Shown: positions 26,657 to 37,020, counted from the first letter of the stretch. The stretch is 64,000 bases of DNA from an uncultured Bacteroides sp. (GCF_958445495.1 NZ_CAUCSQ010000020.1:22743-86742); one strand, 5' to 3'. Made by a program: numbers and translations. The notes: generated by a model from the letters alone, not told the origin.

Positions 26657-27445
26657 TTAGTCTTCCGATATTGCCCTCACATGGAGAAGGCTTGTATTTT
26701 TATTTTGCGTAAGCATACGTCCCGTATCCGGTTCACACGTCCATGCGCTGGACACATCATAATTGGTACTCGTCCAGTAATATTTGTCAGTCAGCAGCAT
26801 ACTGTCGCTGCTCCAAAATACACGCAGCATTTCGTTTATCTGCTCGCGGTAACGATACAGAATCATCATATGCCCGGAGGAAGGCAAAAACCAATCCGTA
26901 TCATCTTCAAGACCGTCGCTCTCTAGTGTGAACGCTTTATACGCAACGGCAGCTTCTGCGGCGGGAGCGCCTTCGATACCGTTGCTGACCGTACCTTTCA
27001 GAGCGCTTAGGATTAAATGGGTATCCTCTTTACCGGTAAAACACGTGTACGCTTTACCCAAAATCTTTTGGGAAAGCCCGTCGATTGTCTTACCGAGTCC
27101 GCCCCAATAAAAACTTGTTGACAGCCCTTCGGCATAACATTCCTGTGCCGCTATGACAAAAGACTGGGAATGTGCACGGACAAACAGACCGCGGCGGATA
27201 AACTTCAATTTGTTCGAAAGAGTCAGGGAATCCCATTCCTCACGTGTAAAATACCATTTCGAATTGTCTGAGATACGGTTACAAGCGACACGCAAGTCCA
27301 GCAATCCGGAGGCCCAACGTATCCGGTCAGGAAACTCACTGGCACGGGAGGCTTCCGTAATATCGGAAAAGCCCACCGCCTGCAAAGATTTTACTTGTTC
27401 CTGCTTATTGAGGCGCAGCAGGGTCGCGCTCTGTTCATTTGTCAT
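26657..27445 (-). CDS. Tail adhesin-like protein with DUF1566-like domain (paralogue 2)
   Basis: 262 residues and the same plan as the next gene downstream: a shared N-terminal module (LNKQEQVKSLQAVGFSDIT; WASGLLDLRVACNRI; YFTREEWDSLT) and a C-terminal DUF1566-like domain (TDWFLPSSGHMMILYRYREQ, YYWTSTNYDVSSAWTCEP, LHVRAISED). It starts two bases after the giant fibre protein ends, so it is part of the distal tail operon. The duplicated adhesins may widen receptor range. Confidence 0.65.
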   Translation of the reverse strand: MTNEQSATLLRLNKQEQVKSLQAVGFSDITEASRASEFPDRIRWASGLLDLRVACNRISDNSKWYFTREEWDSLTLSNKLKFIRRGLFVRAHSQSFVIAAQECYAEGLSTSFYWGGLGKTIDGLSQKILGKAYTCFTGKEDTHLILSALKGTVSNGIEGAPAAEAAVAYKAFTLESDGLEDDTDWFLPSSGHMMILYRYREQINEMLRVFWSSDSMLLTDKYYWTSTNYDVSSAWTCEPDTGRMLTQNKNTSLLHVRAISED

Positions 27446-27447
27446 AA

Positions 27448-30400
27448 CTACTTATTGATTAAATCGTTTATATCCATGTTTTCTTCTATGAAACGTTCAA
27501 GGTATTCATTATAGGATTCACCGTTATAGTACTCAAGAACTTCATTGATGTTCTCTAAGGTTATTTCATTATAATAGGGTTCACCGCCGTAAGATTCACT
27601 ATTGAATTTATCAATTTCATTAATAAAAGCAGAAAGGGACATTGTTATTTTCAAACCATCAAAATACGCCTTCAGGGATTCCAGTTCTTCATTTTCTATC
27701 ACAATATTCAAGCGGTATTCACCCAACAAGCAGCACCGGGCCGTATTAGCCCCGTTCTCATCCACACCACCATATCTTTGGAATCCGGAAAGGAATGAAC
27801 GGTCACCTTCCATATCAATGCCGGTTACACGAAGATATTTGACGGCCACACATTTTTCAACCAGGATATTCCAAGAAATCAGTACACAATCTTCAATGAG
27901 CAATCTAGTAAGGTTAGAGACGCTTTCAAACGTTATTCCGTTATTCGATAATTTATTCAAATTACGCAACTCCAGTGTTTGAACAGTAGATGGAAGTACC
28001 AACCGGGAAAGTGGAGCACCTGAAGCAAAAGTAACACCTGCAAGTGCAGTCTTATTAGCTATGAATGTTTCCAGACGTCCATTCTCCGACAAATCCAGGT
28101 TAGTGAAAGCCGTGGACTTCAAGCCGGCCATCGCAAGATAACGCAGGTTTTTACAGCCGTTTACCAGGATTGCGTTCAAGGTTGTCTGTGTCTTTGAACA
28201 ACTGACATCCAGCCGTTGAAGTCCGCGACAGGTATTAAGATTAAGCGTCTGTAGAATAGCATGGGAGACATCCGTCAAATCCAGGTTCTTGATTTTGCTC
28301 GCACCGTAGATATACTGCGGGTCGTTAACAATCAAATCCTGTTTGAACGTCAGTTCTACGGTCGAGTCCTCATCTTCTGCCAATACAGCCGACTGCGTTG
28401 TTGTACCGGACGTGTAGCCATAACCGAAATAATATCGTTCCAAGGCCGTAATCTTGAGCTTACGGTTATCGGTAGAAAATTTATAGCCAAAATAGCAAGC
28501 GAAAGAATCCTGGCGATATGTTCCGGCAACATACTGAGCGTCAAGCAAGGCAAAACGGTTCTTTATCATAAAGGTCCTGTGAGCGTAGCGGCTTCCCTGC
28601 ATGGCATACAGATAGTCATAGAACTTGGCTCCTTCAAGGGTTTCAACGCCTTCAATCAGGGGGGTGATGTATTTAAACTCACCGTCTTTATTGTAGATCC
28701 GTTCACACCAGTTACCCATCATTTTGACATTGAACATTTCCAGGACTTCTTCTGTACTCATATTGCTACGAATCACTCCGGCAACCTCCATCAATTTCTC
28801 CTTTAGTCCGGTACGTACCAAATCCCAAAGGACACTATCATGTCCGGCAAATGCATACGAACCGATAGAATCGTCAAACGTTTCATGCGTGATGATATAA
28901 CCGTATTTCAGGACAGAATCATTACGGACTCCCAACAGGGTATCCATATCATACGGTAAAATGTACCAGCGAAGACCATCCCAGGTGCTGAACATCATGT
29001 TCTTTGCCCGGCTATCGACACCCATGAGGTAATCAGTTATCAGATACCAGCCACACAGGAAATTGACATCAAAGTAATCGGTGACCTCTGCCGCGAATTT
29101 TGCAGGATTACCCTTACAGGATTGCACCCATTCCCATAAACGCCTTACGGCCGCTTTGTCTTCCTCATCAGCATCCTCCCACTCCCTGTCCGGCTTGAAT
29201 CTAAATTCAAGTCCTTCTGCAAAATTTTCGGCGGTAATGTTGGAAGTGCCGAAAAGACAAAGCGGATGGGAGTTATTCAAGAACTCAAGACAAATACACT
29301 TGTTACGGGTTTCTCCCAGGGTGGCAGCATCATTGAAGCCTTCAATTCCCTCGAATCCGTAAACTATATGCGAATCCGATTTCTCATTATTAAAGTTATA
29401 CTTGCCGTAATAGGCTTCATTGCAGAACAGGTCAAACGGTTCGCCATCCACTCCGATACGGACGTCATACGGTCCGGTATATGCTGCCTGGGGCGGTGTG
29501 AGGAAACCGCACTTGCGCCAAACGTCACAAACGAGACGGACGGCTCCGGTATTGTGGGTGGAGGATGAATCGGAGAAGTCAGCTTTGAAACAGAAAATGC
29601 TGACTGGCCGTGCGCCCGGTTTGAAAGAATACGTCAGGTCTGGTACATTAACCCCGTTAACTTCAAGGGTAGTACCGTATTTCCCGGAACGTTCAAAGTA
29701 AATCCTGTAATTCTTACGAGGATATGTGGTAGAGGACGTACCCTGTATCCGAAGCCCCGCATTACGAAGAATGAAATCATATTCCTTTCCATACTTGGAA
29801 TAGAAATAGACATGGACGGGCACTTCAAATTTCTTATTGTTGGTTGCATTAACGAGATCAACATCGCCCACGATGAGCATCACGCTCTTGCCTTGAGCAC
29901 GCAGTTTTTCAATATCCACATCCGTGCCTTCATCATTCATCACATCGTTTTTCCGAAACAATGTGACCATTTCCTCAGCAGTCGGACGGTCAACGAAGTA
30001 GTTGGTCAGTTCCTCATCATCAGTCAGGGAACGCTTGTAAACGCGAAGATTCTTCAAGTCTACATCCGCAGCATCCGAATGGACCGTTATGGTAGCAGCT
30101 TCTTCCTGGCGGAAACTTTCGGTTGCCGCATACTGCTTACCACCGCATCTGATTCCGTTGACATACAACTCCAACAGACGTTTGGGCGATTTTGGATTAA
30201 TGACGAAAGCTATCTTCAAATCCAGGTCAGAGGCAAACAGGGTACTGACTTCGGAGCCGCCGGAAGCAAGCATCCTCGCTTCCTGAGTTGTTACCTGGAA
30301 ACCAATTCCTCCCGACATACAAGAGAGGATAATGCCGTTACGGTCTGTCACGTTGGAACATTTCAGTTCAAATTCATAAGTAGCGCCGTTGGTCGTGGCA

Positions 30401-33084
30401 TCGGTAGAAAACGGTCTATAGTCAATGTCGATGGATGCGCCGTTGGTCAGTTTCAAGGTATCCCCGGTCCAACCGTTTGACTTCCAGTCAAAGCCCGTAA
30501 AGCTCGTTTCTACATTTTCATAGCTCCAGGATGCCGGATTCCCTTCGGTATTGCTACGTCCTGAAGCTATTAACTTCAAGGTCAGGTCAGCCGTTATTTC
30601 TTCTATGTCAATGGATGATTTGGCTACGTCAATGCAGAACGGATATTCCGTTTCACCGCACATAAACTTCATGTCAATCCGTTCCTGTTCCGTGAAGCGA
30701 TTTGAGTACATCTGGATGGTACGCGGAACACTGACAGTCTGGCTTAGTTTATCATTCCGGTACACGGTCAAATCAACCGGGGTCCTTTCCTGGGCATAAG
30801 CTATAAAGTCAAATTGCAGTTTCTCATACTGACCAACCACGATATGCGGATTCAGATGTTCCGTTTCATCAAAGATGCGCCCGTCAGGGAAGCGGAACCG
30901 GGCTCCGATATGAGTTTTTTCCGAACCCGCCTTAAATATATCGAAGTAAATACTTTCCGACTGAATCGTCAGCTCACCGGATGCCTGAAGTTCCGCAACC
31001 ATTTGCACCGTGTGCCGACCGGGAAGAAGCCCGGTCATTGATATACTGAAGCTGCCATTTGTCTGACCGGACTTAGTGACGGCCTTATTGTCCTTCTCCA
31101 CTCCGTCCAGGTACATTGTCACCATCTTGCTTCCTGTTCCGGACACGGTAAAAGGAATAGATGCCGTAGAGCCGGGGGCATAACCTGATATGGGAGAAGC
31201 AATGTTGTAACTGGAAGTAAGAGACAGTGTAATAACCTTGACCGAAGAAAAGGACTGCTTTGTCTGTTTCTTCCCCTCAAGGTCAGTGACGACGGCACGC
31301 ACATAAATTTCCGTAGTACCTAACAACAGATACTTGGACAAGTCAAGGGTATATGTGCCGGATAAAACATCATTGGTTGTTTGGGAATAGACAGTTTGTG
31401 AACCACGATTCATCGTAATCGTGATATCAGCCTTTTGTCCGGTAGACATGCCTTTATCATCACCGGAAGCGTATTGATGATCGTATGAATATGAAAGGAC
31501 AGCGGAACCGCCCTCCTTTAGGATGGGATTGTCAACGGATGAAGTCAGGGCTATTTTTGTCGTATTGCCCGTTTCTTCGCCGCCACCACCTTTTCCGGCG
31601 GGTATGGTAAACTCCGTCACATTCTCCCCTGCCTTGTTTTTTAATGCAACAGTTACAGTGTTGTCGTCATTCTCCGTCACATCGCTGGCAAACAGGGAGC
31701 TTCCTTCTATTTCCTTGAATTTTGCCGTAACAGGAGCGTTCTGAATTGCGTTGGTTGATTCTTCATCCAGGGTGGCGTCCGTTTCCTGCCGTTCTATCTC
31801 CAGATTGACTTTCCCCGTTTCATCAGGTACAAGAGACTCACCATTCACAGACACGCCTTTGATTGCATCACCACCGCCATGACGCTCCCAACTTGCAGGA
31901 GTGAGGAAAGTGGAAATGTCAGTTCCGGAAAAGCGGTAATCTTCCCAGGTACCGGAGGATATTTCAAATGTGATAATAAGTCCGGGCTTTTTGTCGTCCG
32001 GAATCCCGGCTGTCTCCAAAGCTGCGACAGCTGTCGCTAAAGTATAGTAACCGCCCTCAAGCGGATGGAGTTTAGTTACATCGTAAAAACCACTGCCGGA
32101 ACCACCGCTATCCTTTAATCTATCTAGTGTCTGTTTATCTTCTGCTGACATGACACCCGCTTTTTCCAGGGTAACCATCGGCAAAACAAGACGCCCGGTT
32201 TCCACTTTGCCCGTATCCTTATCCTTAACCTGGTATTCAATCAAGAAACCTGCAGCAGACACATTTGTCACCAAAGAACCTGGAAGCATAAGAGGAGAAG
32301 GAATGTTATCTATGACTTTTTCAATGTCCTTACCTCTGTCACCTGGAAAAGCATCTGTTGCATCGTCGCCCAGTCCTAAAGATTCGGGCAAATTCTCTGA
32401 CGGAACTTTACCATCACCATCCAACGGAGCAATACCTTCCGGTTTGCCTATTTTTTCCCAAAAATCATTAATCACTGAAGTCCATTTATCCCATGTAACA
32501 CTTCCATTGGAAACAATACCAATTCGAGAGATTGTACAAACAGTACCTAAATAGATTCCGTTTGTATCATCTTTCATTGTAGCAAGTTGTATGCAGGAAG
32601 TGAACGATTGACAAACCTTATCAAGTTCCAGTCGTTCAACCTGAATATTGACAGGAATCTTAGACGAATCAATATTCAATACACACCGGTAGTTACCAAT
32701 AGATGAATCACCGGTATATAATGTTTTTAGTTTCTCCTTAAAACTACCAATAGAAGTAAAGGTACCAATACTCTTAAATGGATCGGTCAAAGCACTGGAT
32801 TTATCCGAAACGCCTGTTATGCGTTTCAATAACTCAGTGTCCCCATCCGATAAATCTTTTGCAATCTTATTGATACTTTCCACCAATGTATCAAAATCGC
32901 CATCAACCATCCCGGCTATGGTACTAGAAAGTAAATCAATAGATATTTTCCGACCGCCACTAACCTCAACATACATATCTTTAGAAAGTTCTGTTGTATC
33001 AGTTAATTGCTCTATTGTAAGACTGTTTGTCTTTAATGCTTGCAGTATAAGACTAACAATTTGCCGTTTCTCCGATTCTGTCAT
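27448..33084 (-). CDS. Giant distal tail protein with LamG-like, CotH-kinase-like and leucine-rich regions
   Basis: 1878 residues. Residues 1-550 are fibre-like with trimerisation-type heptads and repeats of Val/Thr-rich strands; about 550-830 carry Ig-like beta modules. Residues 850-1025 look like a LamG/concanavalin domain (IDIDYRPFSTDATTNGATYE, LELYVNGIRCGG). Residues 1085-1540 resemble CotH: GLRIQGTSSTTYPRKNYRIY, then YLMGVDSRAKNMMFSTWDG and YILPYDMDTLLG, which match the CotH kinase catalytic pattern with metal-binding Asp. Residues 1590-1750 form leucine-rich repeats (LQRLDVSCSKTQTTL, LRYLAMAGL). CotH enzymes phosphorylate proteins in spore coats; in a tail protein the domain may modify surface proteins or act only structurally. 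Confidence 0.75.
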   Translation of the reverse strand: MTESEKRQIVSLILQALKTNSLTIEQLTDTTELSKDMYVEVSGGRKISIDLLSSTIAGMVDGDFDTLVESINKIAKDLSDGDTELLKRITGVSDKSSALTDPFKSIGTFTSIGSFKEKLKTLYTGDSSIGNYRCVLNIDSSKIPVNIQVERLELDKVCQSFTSCIQLATMKDDTNGIYLGTVCTISRIGIVSNGSVTWDKWTSVINDFWEKIGKPEGIAPLDGDGKVPSENLPESLGLGDDATDAFPGDRGKDIEKVIDNIPSPLMLPGSLVTNVSAAGFLIEYQVKDKDTGKVETGRLVLPMVTLEKAGVMSAEDKQTLDRLKDSGGSGSGFYDVTKLHPLEGGYYTLATAVAALETAGIPDDKKPGLIITFEISSGTWEDYRFSGTDISTFLTPASWERHGGGDAIKGVSVNGESLVPDETGKVNLEIERQETDATLDEESTNAIQNAPVTAKFKEIEGSSLFASDVTENDDNTVTVALKNKAGENVTEFTIPAGKGGGGEETGNTTKIALTSSVDNPILKEGGSAVLSYSYDHQYASGDDKGMSTGQKADITITMNRGSQTVYSQTTNDVLSGTYTLDLSKYLLLGTTEIYVRAVVTDLEGKKQTKQSFSSVKVITLSLTSSYNIASPISGYAPGSTASIPFTVSGTGSKMVTMYLDGVEKDNKAVTKSGQTNGSFSISMTGLLPGRHTVQMVAELQASGELTIQSESIYFDIFKAGSEKTHIGARFRFPDGRIFDETEHLNPHIVVGQYEKLQFDFIAYAQERTPVDLTVYRNDKLSQTVSVPRTIQMYSNRFTEQERIDMKFMCGETEYPFCIDVAKSSIDIEEITADLTLKLIASGRSNTEGNPASWSYENVETSFTGFDWKSNGWTGDTLKLTNGASIDIDYRPFSTDATTNGATYEFELKCSNVTDRNGIILSCMSGGIGFQVTTQEARMLASGGSEVSTLFASDLDLKIAFVINPKSPKRLLELYVNGIRCGGKQYAATESFRQEEAATITVHSDAADVDLKNLRVYKRSLTDDEELTNYFVDRPTAEEMVTLFRKNDVMNDEGTDVDIEKLRAQGKSVMLIVGDVDLVNATNNKKFEVPVHVYFYSKYGKEYDFILRNAGLRIQGTSSTTYPRKNYRIYFERSGKYGTTLEVNGVNVPDLTYSFKPGARPVSIFCFKADFSDSSSTHNTGAVRLVCDVWRKCGFLTPPQAAYTGPYDVRIGVDGEPFDLFCNEAYYGKYNFNNEKSDSHIVYGFEGIEGFNDAATLGETRNKCICLEFLNNSHPLCLFGTSNITAENFAEGLEFRFKPDREWEDADEEDKAAVRRLWEWVQSCKGNPAKFAAEVTDYFDVNFLCGWYLITDYLMGVDSRAKNMMFSTWDGLRWYILPYDMDTLLGVRNDSVLKYGYIITHETFDDSIGSYAFAGHDSVLWDLVRTGLKEKLMEVAGVIRSNMSTEEVLEMFNVKMMGNWCERIYNKDGEFKYITPLIEGVETLEGAKFYDYLYAMQGSRYAHRTFMIKNRFALLDAQYVAGTYRQDSFACYFGYKFSTDNRKLKITALERYYFGYGYTSGTTTQSAVLAEDEDSTVELTFKQDLIVNDPQYIYGASKIKNLDLTDVSHAILQTLNLNTCRGLQRLDVSCSKTQTTLNAILVNGCKNLRYLAMAGLKSTAFTNLDLSENGRLETFIANKTALAGVTFASGAPLSRLVLPSTVQTLELRNLNKLSNNGITFESVSNLTRLLIEDCVLISWNILVEKCVAVKYLRVTGIDMEGDRSFLSGFQRYGGVDENGANTARCCLLGEYRLNIVIENEELESLKAYFDGLKITMSLSAFINEIDKFNSESYGGEPYYNEITLENINEVLEYYNGESYNEYLERFIEENMDINDLINK

Positions 33085-33112
33085 TTTATTGTAATTTATT
33101 GTTTAACATATA

Positions 33113-34477
33113 TCATTTAGTATAAGTAAGTTTGATATTCAACGGATTATCAGCAACAATTGCAGTTACAGCGGGCGGAACATTTTGAAGATATATAGCA
33201 AATGACCTATTATTCGTAACACTAGCTTTAGATATAGGATTAAGCGTGATTGAACCATCTGTTGCAGCCGTGTTATCAGCGCTATTTATAAGAGGGACGG
33301 CTATTCCATTAACAGGATGCGTATCTACAATTAAATCCACACGTAGCTCTAATGTGTATTTTTCCAAACCTAAAGCAGTGGTTAAATTATCAAGTCCTGC
33401 TATAATTAATTGACTGGCCCCTGTATTACGGTCAAGATATGTATCAGAGATAGCATTACCCGCAATTCTACATAACATCCAATAACTATCACCCCGACTG
33501 CTATTTTTATTTATGTTACTCAACTCAAGTATGTTATAGTCAATAAGTGTCGTACCATCAGCAATATAATCACTATCCTCAAGATTAACATAAATGTCTT
33601 GGGGCGGATTTGGAATCTTATATTTTTCATTTTCAAATCCAAGTTTTAGGCTACGCAATTCCCTATCATTTGCTATGACTCTATAATTATCATTATAAAT
33701 TCTTCTCATAGATACCTGATTATTCCATTCCAAAGTAGGATTCATCGTTTTCACCTTCTGCAACATCTGATTAAAAACAAAGCTCTTTAATCCCTCTATT
33801 TGTTGGTTGAGTTCAGGAACGTTACCTTCTTTCCTAGCATATCTAACCCCATCAAAATAGATATAATTGCAACATAAAACACGATTAAATAACTCGGCAA
33901 ACCATACAGGGCATCCCATAGCATTTCCTAAAGTGAATAGCATTGTTGTATATTCATGACTGAACAACTCGACAATATCCTCCTCAGAAGTCATGAACTG
34001 TTCATTATCTACACCAAACGTCCAACCGCTATCCTTGAAACCGCCAGGAACACGCAAATCAAAGAAATATTGCATCCCATCTATCCACCAAACAGTATCA
34101 AGACGCTGCTTATTGTCTTTCATCGAATACTGAATAAGAGTTGTTTCGAAAAGTTCGCGTTCATCATCTGTAATCTTAAATATCTCACTGATTTTTCCAT
34201 TTACAGCGACATTGTAGTATCCACATGGAAGCAATGATATATTATAGAAATAGATAATCTTATCATCATTCATCTGCCATGAACTTAATATAATGGAGGT
34301 AGATGCGTCATTTAGAAGATTATTAATATAAACAACAGGCTCCTGCTCGTCCGGACTAGAAACCAGTTCAATAAAAATGCGATCTGTACGGGCAAATAAT
34401 TGTACATATTTACTCTTTGCACCAAATTTATCGGTAGACGGAGAAAAAAACAGCGGTGTAAATGGACTTATAATCAT
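33113..34477 (-). CDS. Putative distal tail/baseplate protein
   Basis: 454 residues with no recognised catalytic motif. Beta-rich N-terminal modules (SKYVQLFARTDRIFIEL, YFYNISLLPCGYYNVAVNG) are followed by a segment with WWIDGMQYFFDLRVPGGF and a C-terminal beta domain (AVPLINSADNTAATDGSITL). It lies three bases after the gene for the 663-residue tail protein and 28 bases before the giant fibre gene, so a structural role at the tail tip is inferred from position. Confidence 0.55.
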   Translation of the reverse strand: MIISPFTPLFFSPSTDKFGAKSKYVQLFARTDRIFIELVSSPDEQEPVVYINNLLNDASTSIILSSWQMNDDKIIYFYNISLLPCGYYNVAVNGKISEIFKITDDERELFETTLIQYSMKDNKQRLDTVWWIDGMQYFFDLRVPGGFKDSGWTFGVDNEQFMTSEEDIVELFSHEYTTMLFTLGNAMGCPVWFAELFNRVLCCNYIYFDGVRYARKEGNVPELNQQIEGLKSFVFNQMLQKVKTMNPTLEWNNQVSMRRIYNDNYRVIANDRELRSLKLGFENEKYKIPNPPQDIYVNLEDSDYIADGTTLIDYNILELSNINKNSSRGDSYWMLCRIAGNAISDTYLDRNTGASQLIIAGLDNLTTALGLEKYTLELRVDLIVDTHPVNGIAVPLINSADNTAATDGSITLNPISKASVTNNRSFAIYLQNVPPAVTAIVADNPLNIKLTYTK

Positions 34478-34480
34478 ATT

Positions 34481-36472
34481 CTAAGCTTTTGATATTGAAC
34501 GGACAAATAAATCATACTTCACTCCATCGTTTCTCTCAATCACACTGCTCACCTCTTTGATGTAGCCCTCGTAGACCAAGCCATCTTTTTGTATTTTAAT
34601 CGTTTTATCATCAGTTTGAGGGATATCCTCATCAAAGGTTGTGAAAGAGACATCCCCGCAGGTAACTATACATTCGTTAAGTATATAATCATCAGTCAAT
34701 TTTACACCATTGACAACTATATCACTATTCCCATCCGAAGAAGCATAATGTAGTGAATTCGCAAACATGCCAATATACTTAGCATTAGCACTAAGCATTG
34801 CTTTTTGCCAATACATTACATTAAACATTGCGTCAGGATTTAACACACCCGAAATCTTCCAGCCGGCATTCCGTATCAACACATATTCAGCCTTCCCAGT
34901 AATCTTGTTGTAAGCAATCATAGCTCCAACGATAAACACATCGTTGTCACTTTCATTATCTGTTGTACTACTGTCTCTCTTCTGTGATACGATTTCCAAA
35001 CCATAGGCATCCGCACGATAAGGACTCACTAATTCAAGCGTATTATCTGTTACTTCTAAGCCGGTAGTATACTCAACAGTAAACCGAAATTCATCACGGC
35101 CATTCAAACATTCATAATCAACCTTATCATAGCCTACTTTAACACATGCATATATCCTTGAAGCATCTATTTTAAATTGAAAATCAGCGATATTACCTGA
35201 TATATCTTTATTATTATTTGAAGTAAACAAGCTGTCACGATGGACAAAACCAACGGTGTTCCCCTCAATCTTCTGAACAAAGCCGAAACAGGCTTCCATC
35301 CAATCTGAAAATTTTGTATAAGAGGTGTACAACTTTGCAGAAAATATACCACGAATACTTTCGGCAGCCAATATAATACAGTTGTCTAGCCTACTATCAA
35401 CACCGGAAGCAATCTTACCTATAATATTGTCCTTACCATCATTCATGCTTTTAAGCAAATTATTCAAAACTGTTATAGGTTTTATTACATCTATGTTTAT
35501 AGGTGACGCAATAGAAGTCCACTTAATCTTTAATGAAAATTTGGCAAAGTAAACCTTACCTTGCCCGGTGACCTTCATATTACCTATCGGATCATATATT
35601 ACAAACTGCAAACCTTCACCATCCTGAAGGTCTATTTCATAGATATCCCGATACTGTTCAGGCTTATAAGTTTCTTTCTCTGTCGTATGTTTAACTCCTG
35701 AATAATCAGAATTTATCCAACTAGCAATAGTAGAAGCATTACCACTCGCATTAATCTTTGCAAGCGTCAACATGACATCTCCTCTTCCTAGATAAAAATC
35801 AAATTCAGGAGTTATGTATAGCTTAACTGATTTATGCGCTCTCAAAAATGCAGGCAAAGAGGCATTTAAGGTCACAGAGTTTATTTCAACTGGACTATCC
35901 GATTTAGGTATGTCTTTTTCCACTACTTCCAATGGGAAAGACTGATATACTGTTTTACCAGTAATATCTCTTACGAAATCAACATATTGCCCCCCATCTT
36001 CCAATGAATATCCGCCACATATATAGTTAGCATAATAGTTAAAGGGAAGCCTATCATAGTAGAGTTGAGCAGTTTCTTTCAATTCTTCAACTAAATATTC
36101 ATATTGTGTACCTTTATTGGCCTTTATGATATTAGCGATACTATTATCAATTGAATTAATTGAAATCGCATTTCCATCATAAGTCAATGAACCAAAATCC
36201 AACATACAACTGAAGAGTTCTTCATAAGTATGAGAGTTGGTTATCGTATAGACAGTAATACTAGCTTTTGAAGCAAGATATTTGCTTAAATATTCATCCA
36301 GTAGAAGATTATAGGCTTCATTAACGAGTTGGAATTTAGAAGTAAAAGTTCTAGTTATTCCTTCCAGTCCTGAACGTTTACGGGAAAACTTGATTTCCTC
36401 CCAATTCTGAATACAAGATTTGGGGATATCATAGGAAATACTATCAACGGTAAGTACATATTTACAAAGCAT
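34481..36472 (-). CDS. Putative tail-hub or tail-associated protein
   Basis: 663 residues beginning MLCKYVLTVDSISYDIPK, with a beta-rich N-terminal domain (TRTFTSKFQLVNEAYNLLLD), a middle domain and a C-terminal domain (TDDKTIKIQKDGLVYEGYIK) that resembles hub or baseplate proteins of Bacteroides siphophages. No lysozyme or peptidase motif is clear. It is the first gene after the tail-operon promoter at 36499-36506 and may link the tail tube to the fibres. Confidence 0.55.
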   Translation of the reverse strand: MLCKYVLTVDSISYDIPKSCIQNWEEIKFSRKRSGLEGITRTFTSKFQLVNEAYNLLLDEYLSKYLASKASITVYTITNSHTYEELFSCMLDFGSLTYDGNAISINSIDNSIANIIKANKGTQYEYLVEELKETAQLYYDRLPFNYYANYICGGYSLEDGGQYVDFVRDITGKTVYQSFPLEVVEKDIPKSDSPVEINSVTLNASLPAFLRAHKSVKLYITPEFDFYLGRGDVMLTLAKINASGNASTIASWINSDYSGVKHTTEKETYKPEQYRDIYEIDLQDGEGLQFVIYDPIGNMKVTGQGKVYFAKFSLKIKWTSIASPINIDVIKPITVLNNLLKSMNDGKDNIIGKIASGVDSRLDNCIILAAESIRGIFSAKLYTSYTKFSDWMEACFGFVQKIEGNTVGFVHRDSLFTSNNNKDISGNIADFQFKIDASRIYACVKVGYDKVDYECLNGRDEFRFTVEYTTGLEVTDNTLELVSPYRADAYGLEIVSQKRDSSTTDNESDNDVFIVGAMIAYNKITGKAEYVLIRNAGWKISGVLNPDAMFNVMYWQKAMLSANAKYIGMFANSLHYASSDGNSDIVVNGVKLTDDYILNECIVTCGDVSFTTFDEDIPQTDDKTIKIQKDGLVYEGYIKEVSSVIERNDGVKYDLFVRSISKA

Positions 36473-36498
36473 TTTAACTCAGTTTGAACGTTCACGAG

Positions 36499-36506
36499 CA
36501 AATATA
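36499..36506 (-). promoter_or_regulatory. -7 box for the distal tail operon
   Basis: TATATTTG on the minus strand fits the -7 consensus, 27 nt before the start codon at 36472. No clear -33 box is present, so activation by a phage factor is possible. Confidence 0.45.
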
Positions 36507-36507
36507 T

Positions 36508-36537
36508 AGAAAAAGCCAACCGGTTTCCCGATTGGCT
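36508..36537 (-). terminator. Terminator of the small HTH gene
   Basis: AGCCAACCGG (36514-36523) pairs with CCGATTGGCT (36528-36537) with one mismatch, a 4-nt loop, and five T residues following on the minus strand. It isolates the HTH regulator from the tail operon. Confidence 0.8.
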
Positions 36538-36576
36538 AATTTCTTGAAAATCACACTTTGCAAAAACAGATCGTAA

Positions 36577-36765
36577 CTATTTGTCTTTCAATACAATTTC
36601 TATTCCCAGGAATAAAAACGACTTTTCAATATTCTCCAAACTAATCTTACCTTTTCCTTTCAGGAAAGCATTCAAAGGACTTTTGCTAATGCCTAAATGA
36701 TTAGCTAACTCAACCTGTTTTATTCCTTTTTTTTTGAGGGACTCTAGTATTGCTTCACGTATCAT
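36577..36765 (-). CDS. Small XRE-type helix-turn-helix regulator
   Basis: 62 residues, essentially one Cro/C1-type HTH: REAILESLKKKGIKQVELAN, then HLGISKSPLNAFLKGKGKIS. The ATG at 36765 was chosen because it directly precedes the HTH and lies 17 nt after a -7-like box (TATATTTG, 36789-36782); the longer frame has an unlikely hydrophobic leader. It is monocistronic, with its own promoter and terminator, between the tail operon and the tRNA-like region. It may control neighbouring phage promoters. Confidence 0.75.
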   Translation of the reverse strand: MIREAILESLKKKGIKQVELANHLGISKSPLNAFLKGKGKISLENIEKSFLFLGIEIVLKDK

Positions 36766-36924
36766 AAATAGTATTTTGAGACAAATATATGATTCTTGAA
36801 CGACAATTCGCCCCAAAATGGGGCAAATATGTCTAACCTCTTTCAGATTTTTGTTTCCAAAGGCATATTCTCAAAGGGTTCGCATCGAAAACTAAGCCAT
36901 GCGCATTTATATCTTCATTAAGAA

Positions 36925-37020
36925 TTAAGTTTTTCGATTCTTAAAATCGTAAAGCTCACGTCCTAAATCACGGAGAATATTTACCCTGTTGAAACACATT
37001 TTTCCAACTACTTGCTGCAT
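36925..37020 (-). CDS. Possible 31-residue small protein
   Basis: A frame from ATG 37020 reads MQQVVGKMCFNRVNILRDLG and ends ELYDFKNRKT. The composition is protein-like, but the frame is short and no family is known. The remaining 36766-37060 DNA shows only the HTH promoter. Confidence 0.3.
   Translation of the reverse strand: MQQVVGKMCFNRVNILRDLGRELYDFKNRKT

Noticed and set aside
25819..27445. Complete diversity-generating retroelement
   Set aside because: No reverse transcriptase, accessory protein or template repeat was found in the window; only target-like domains are present.
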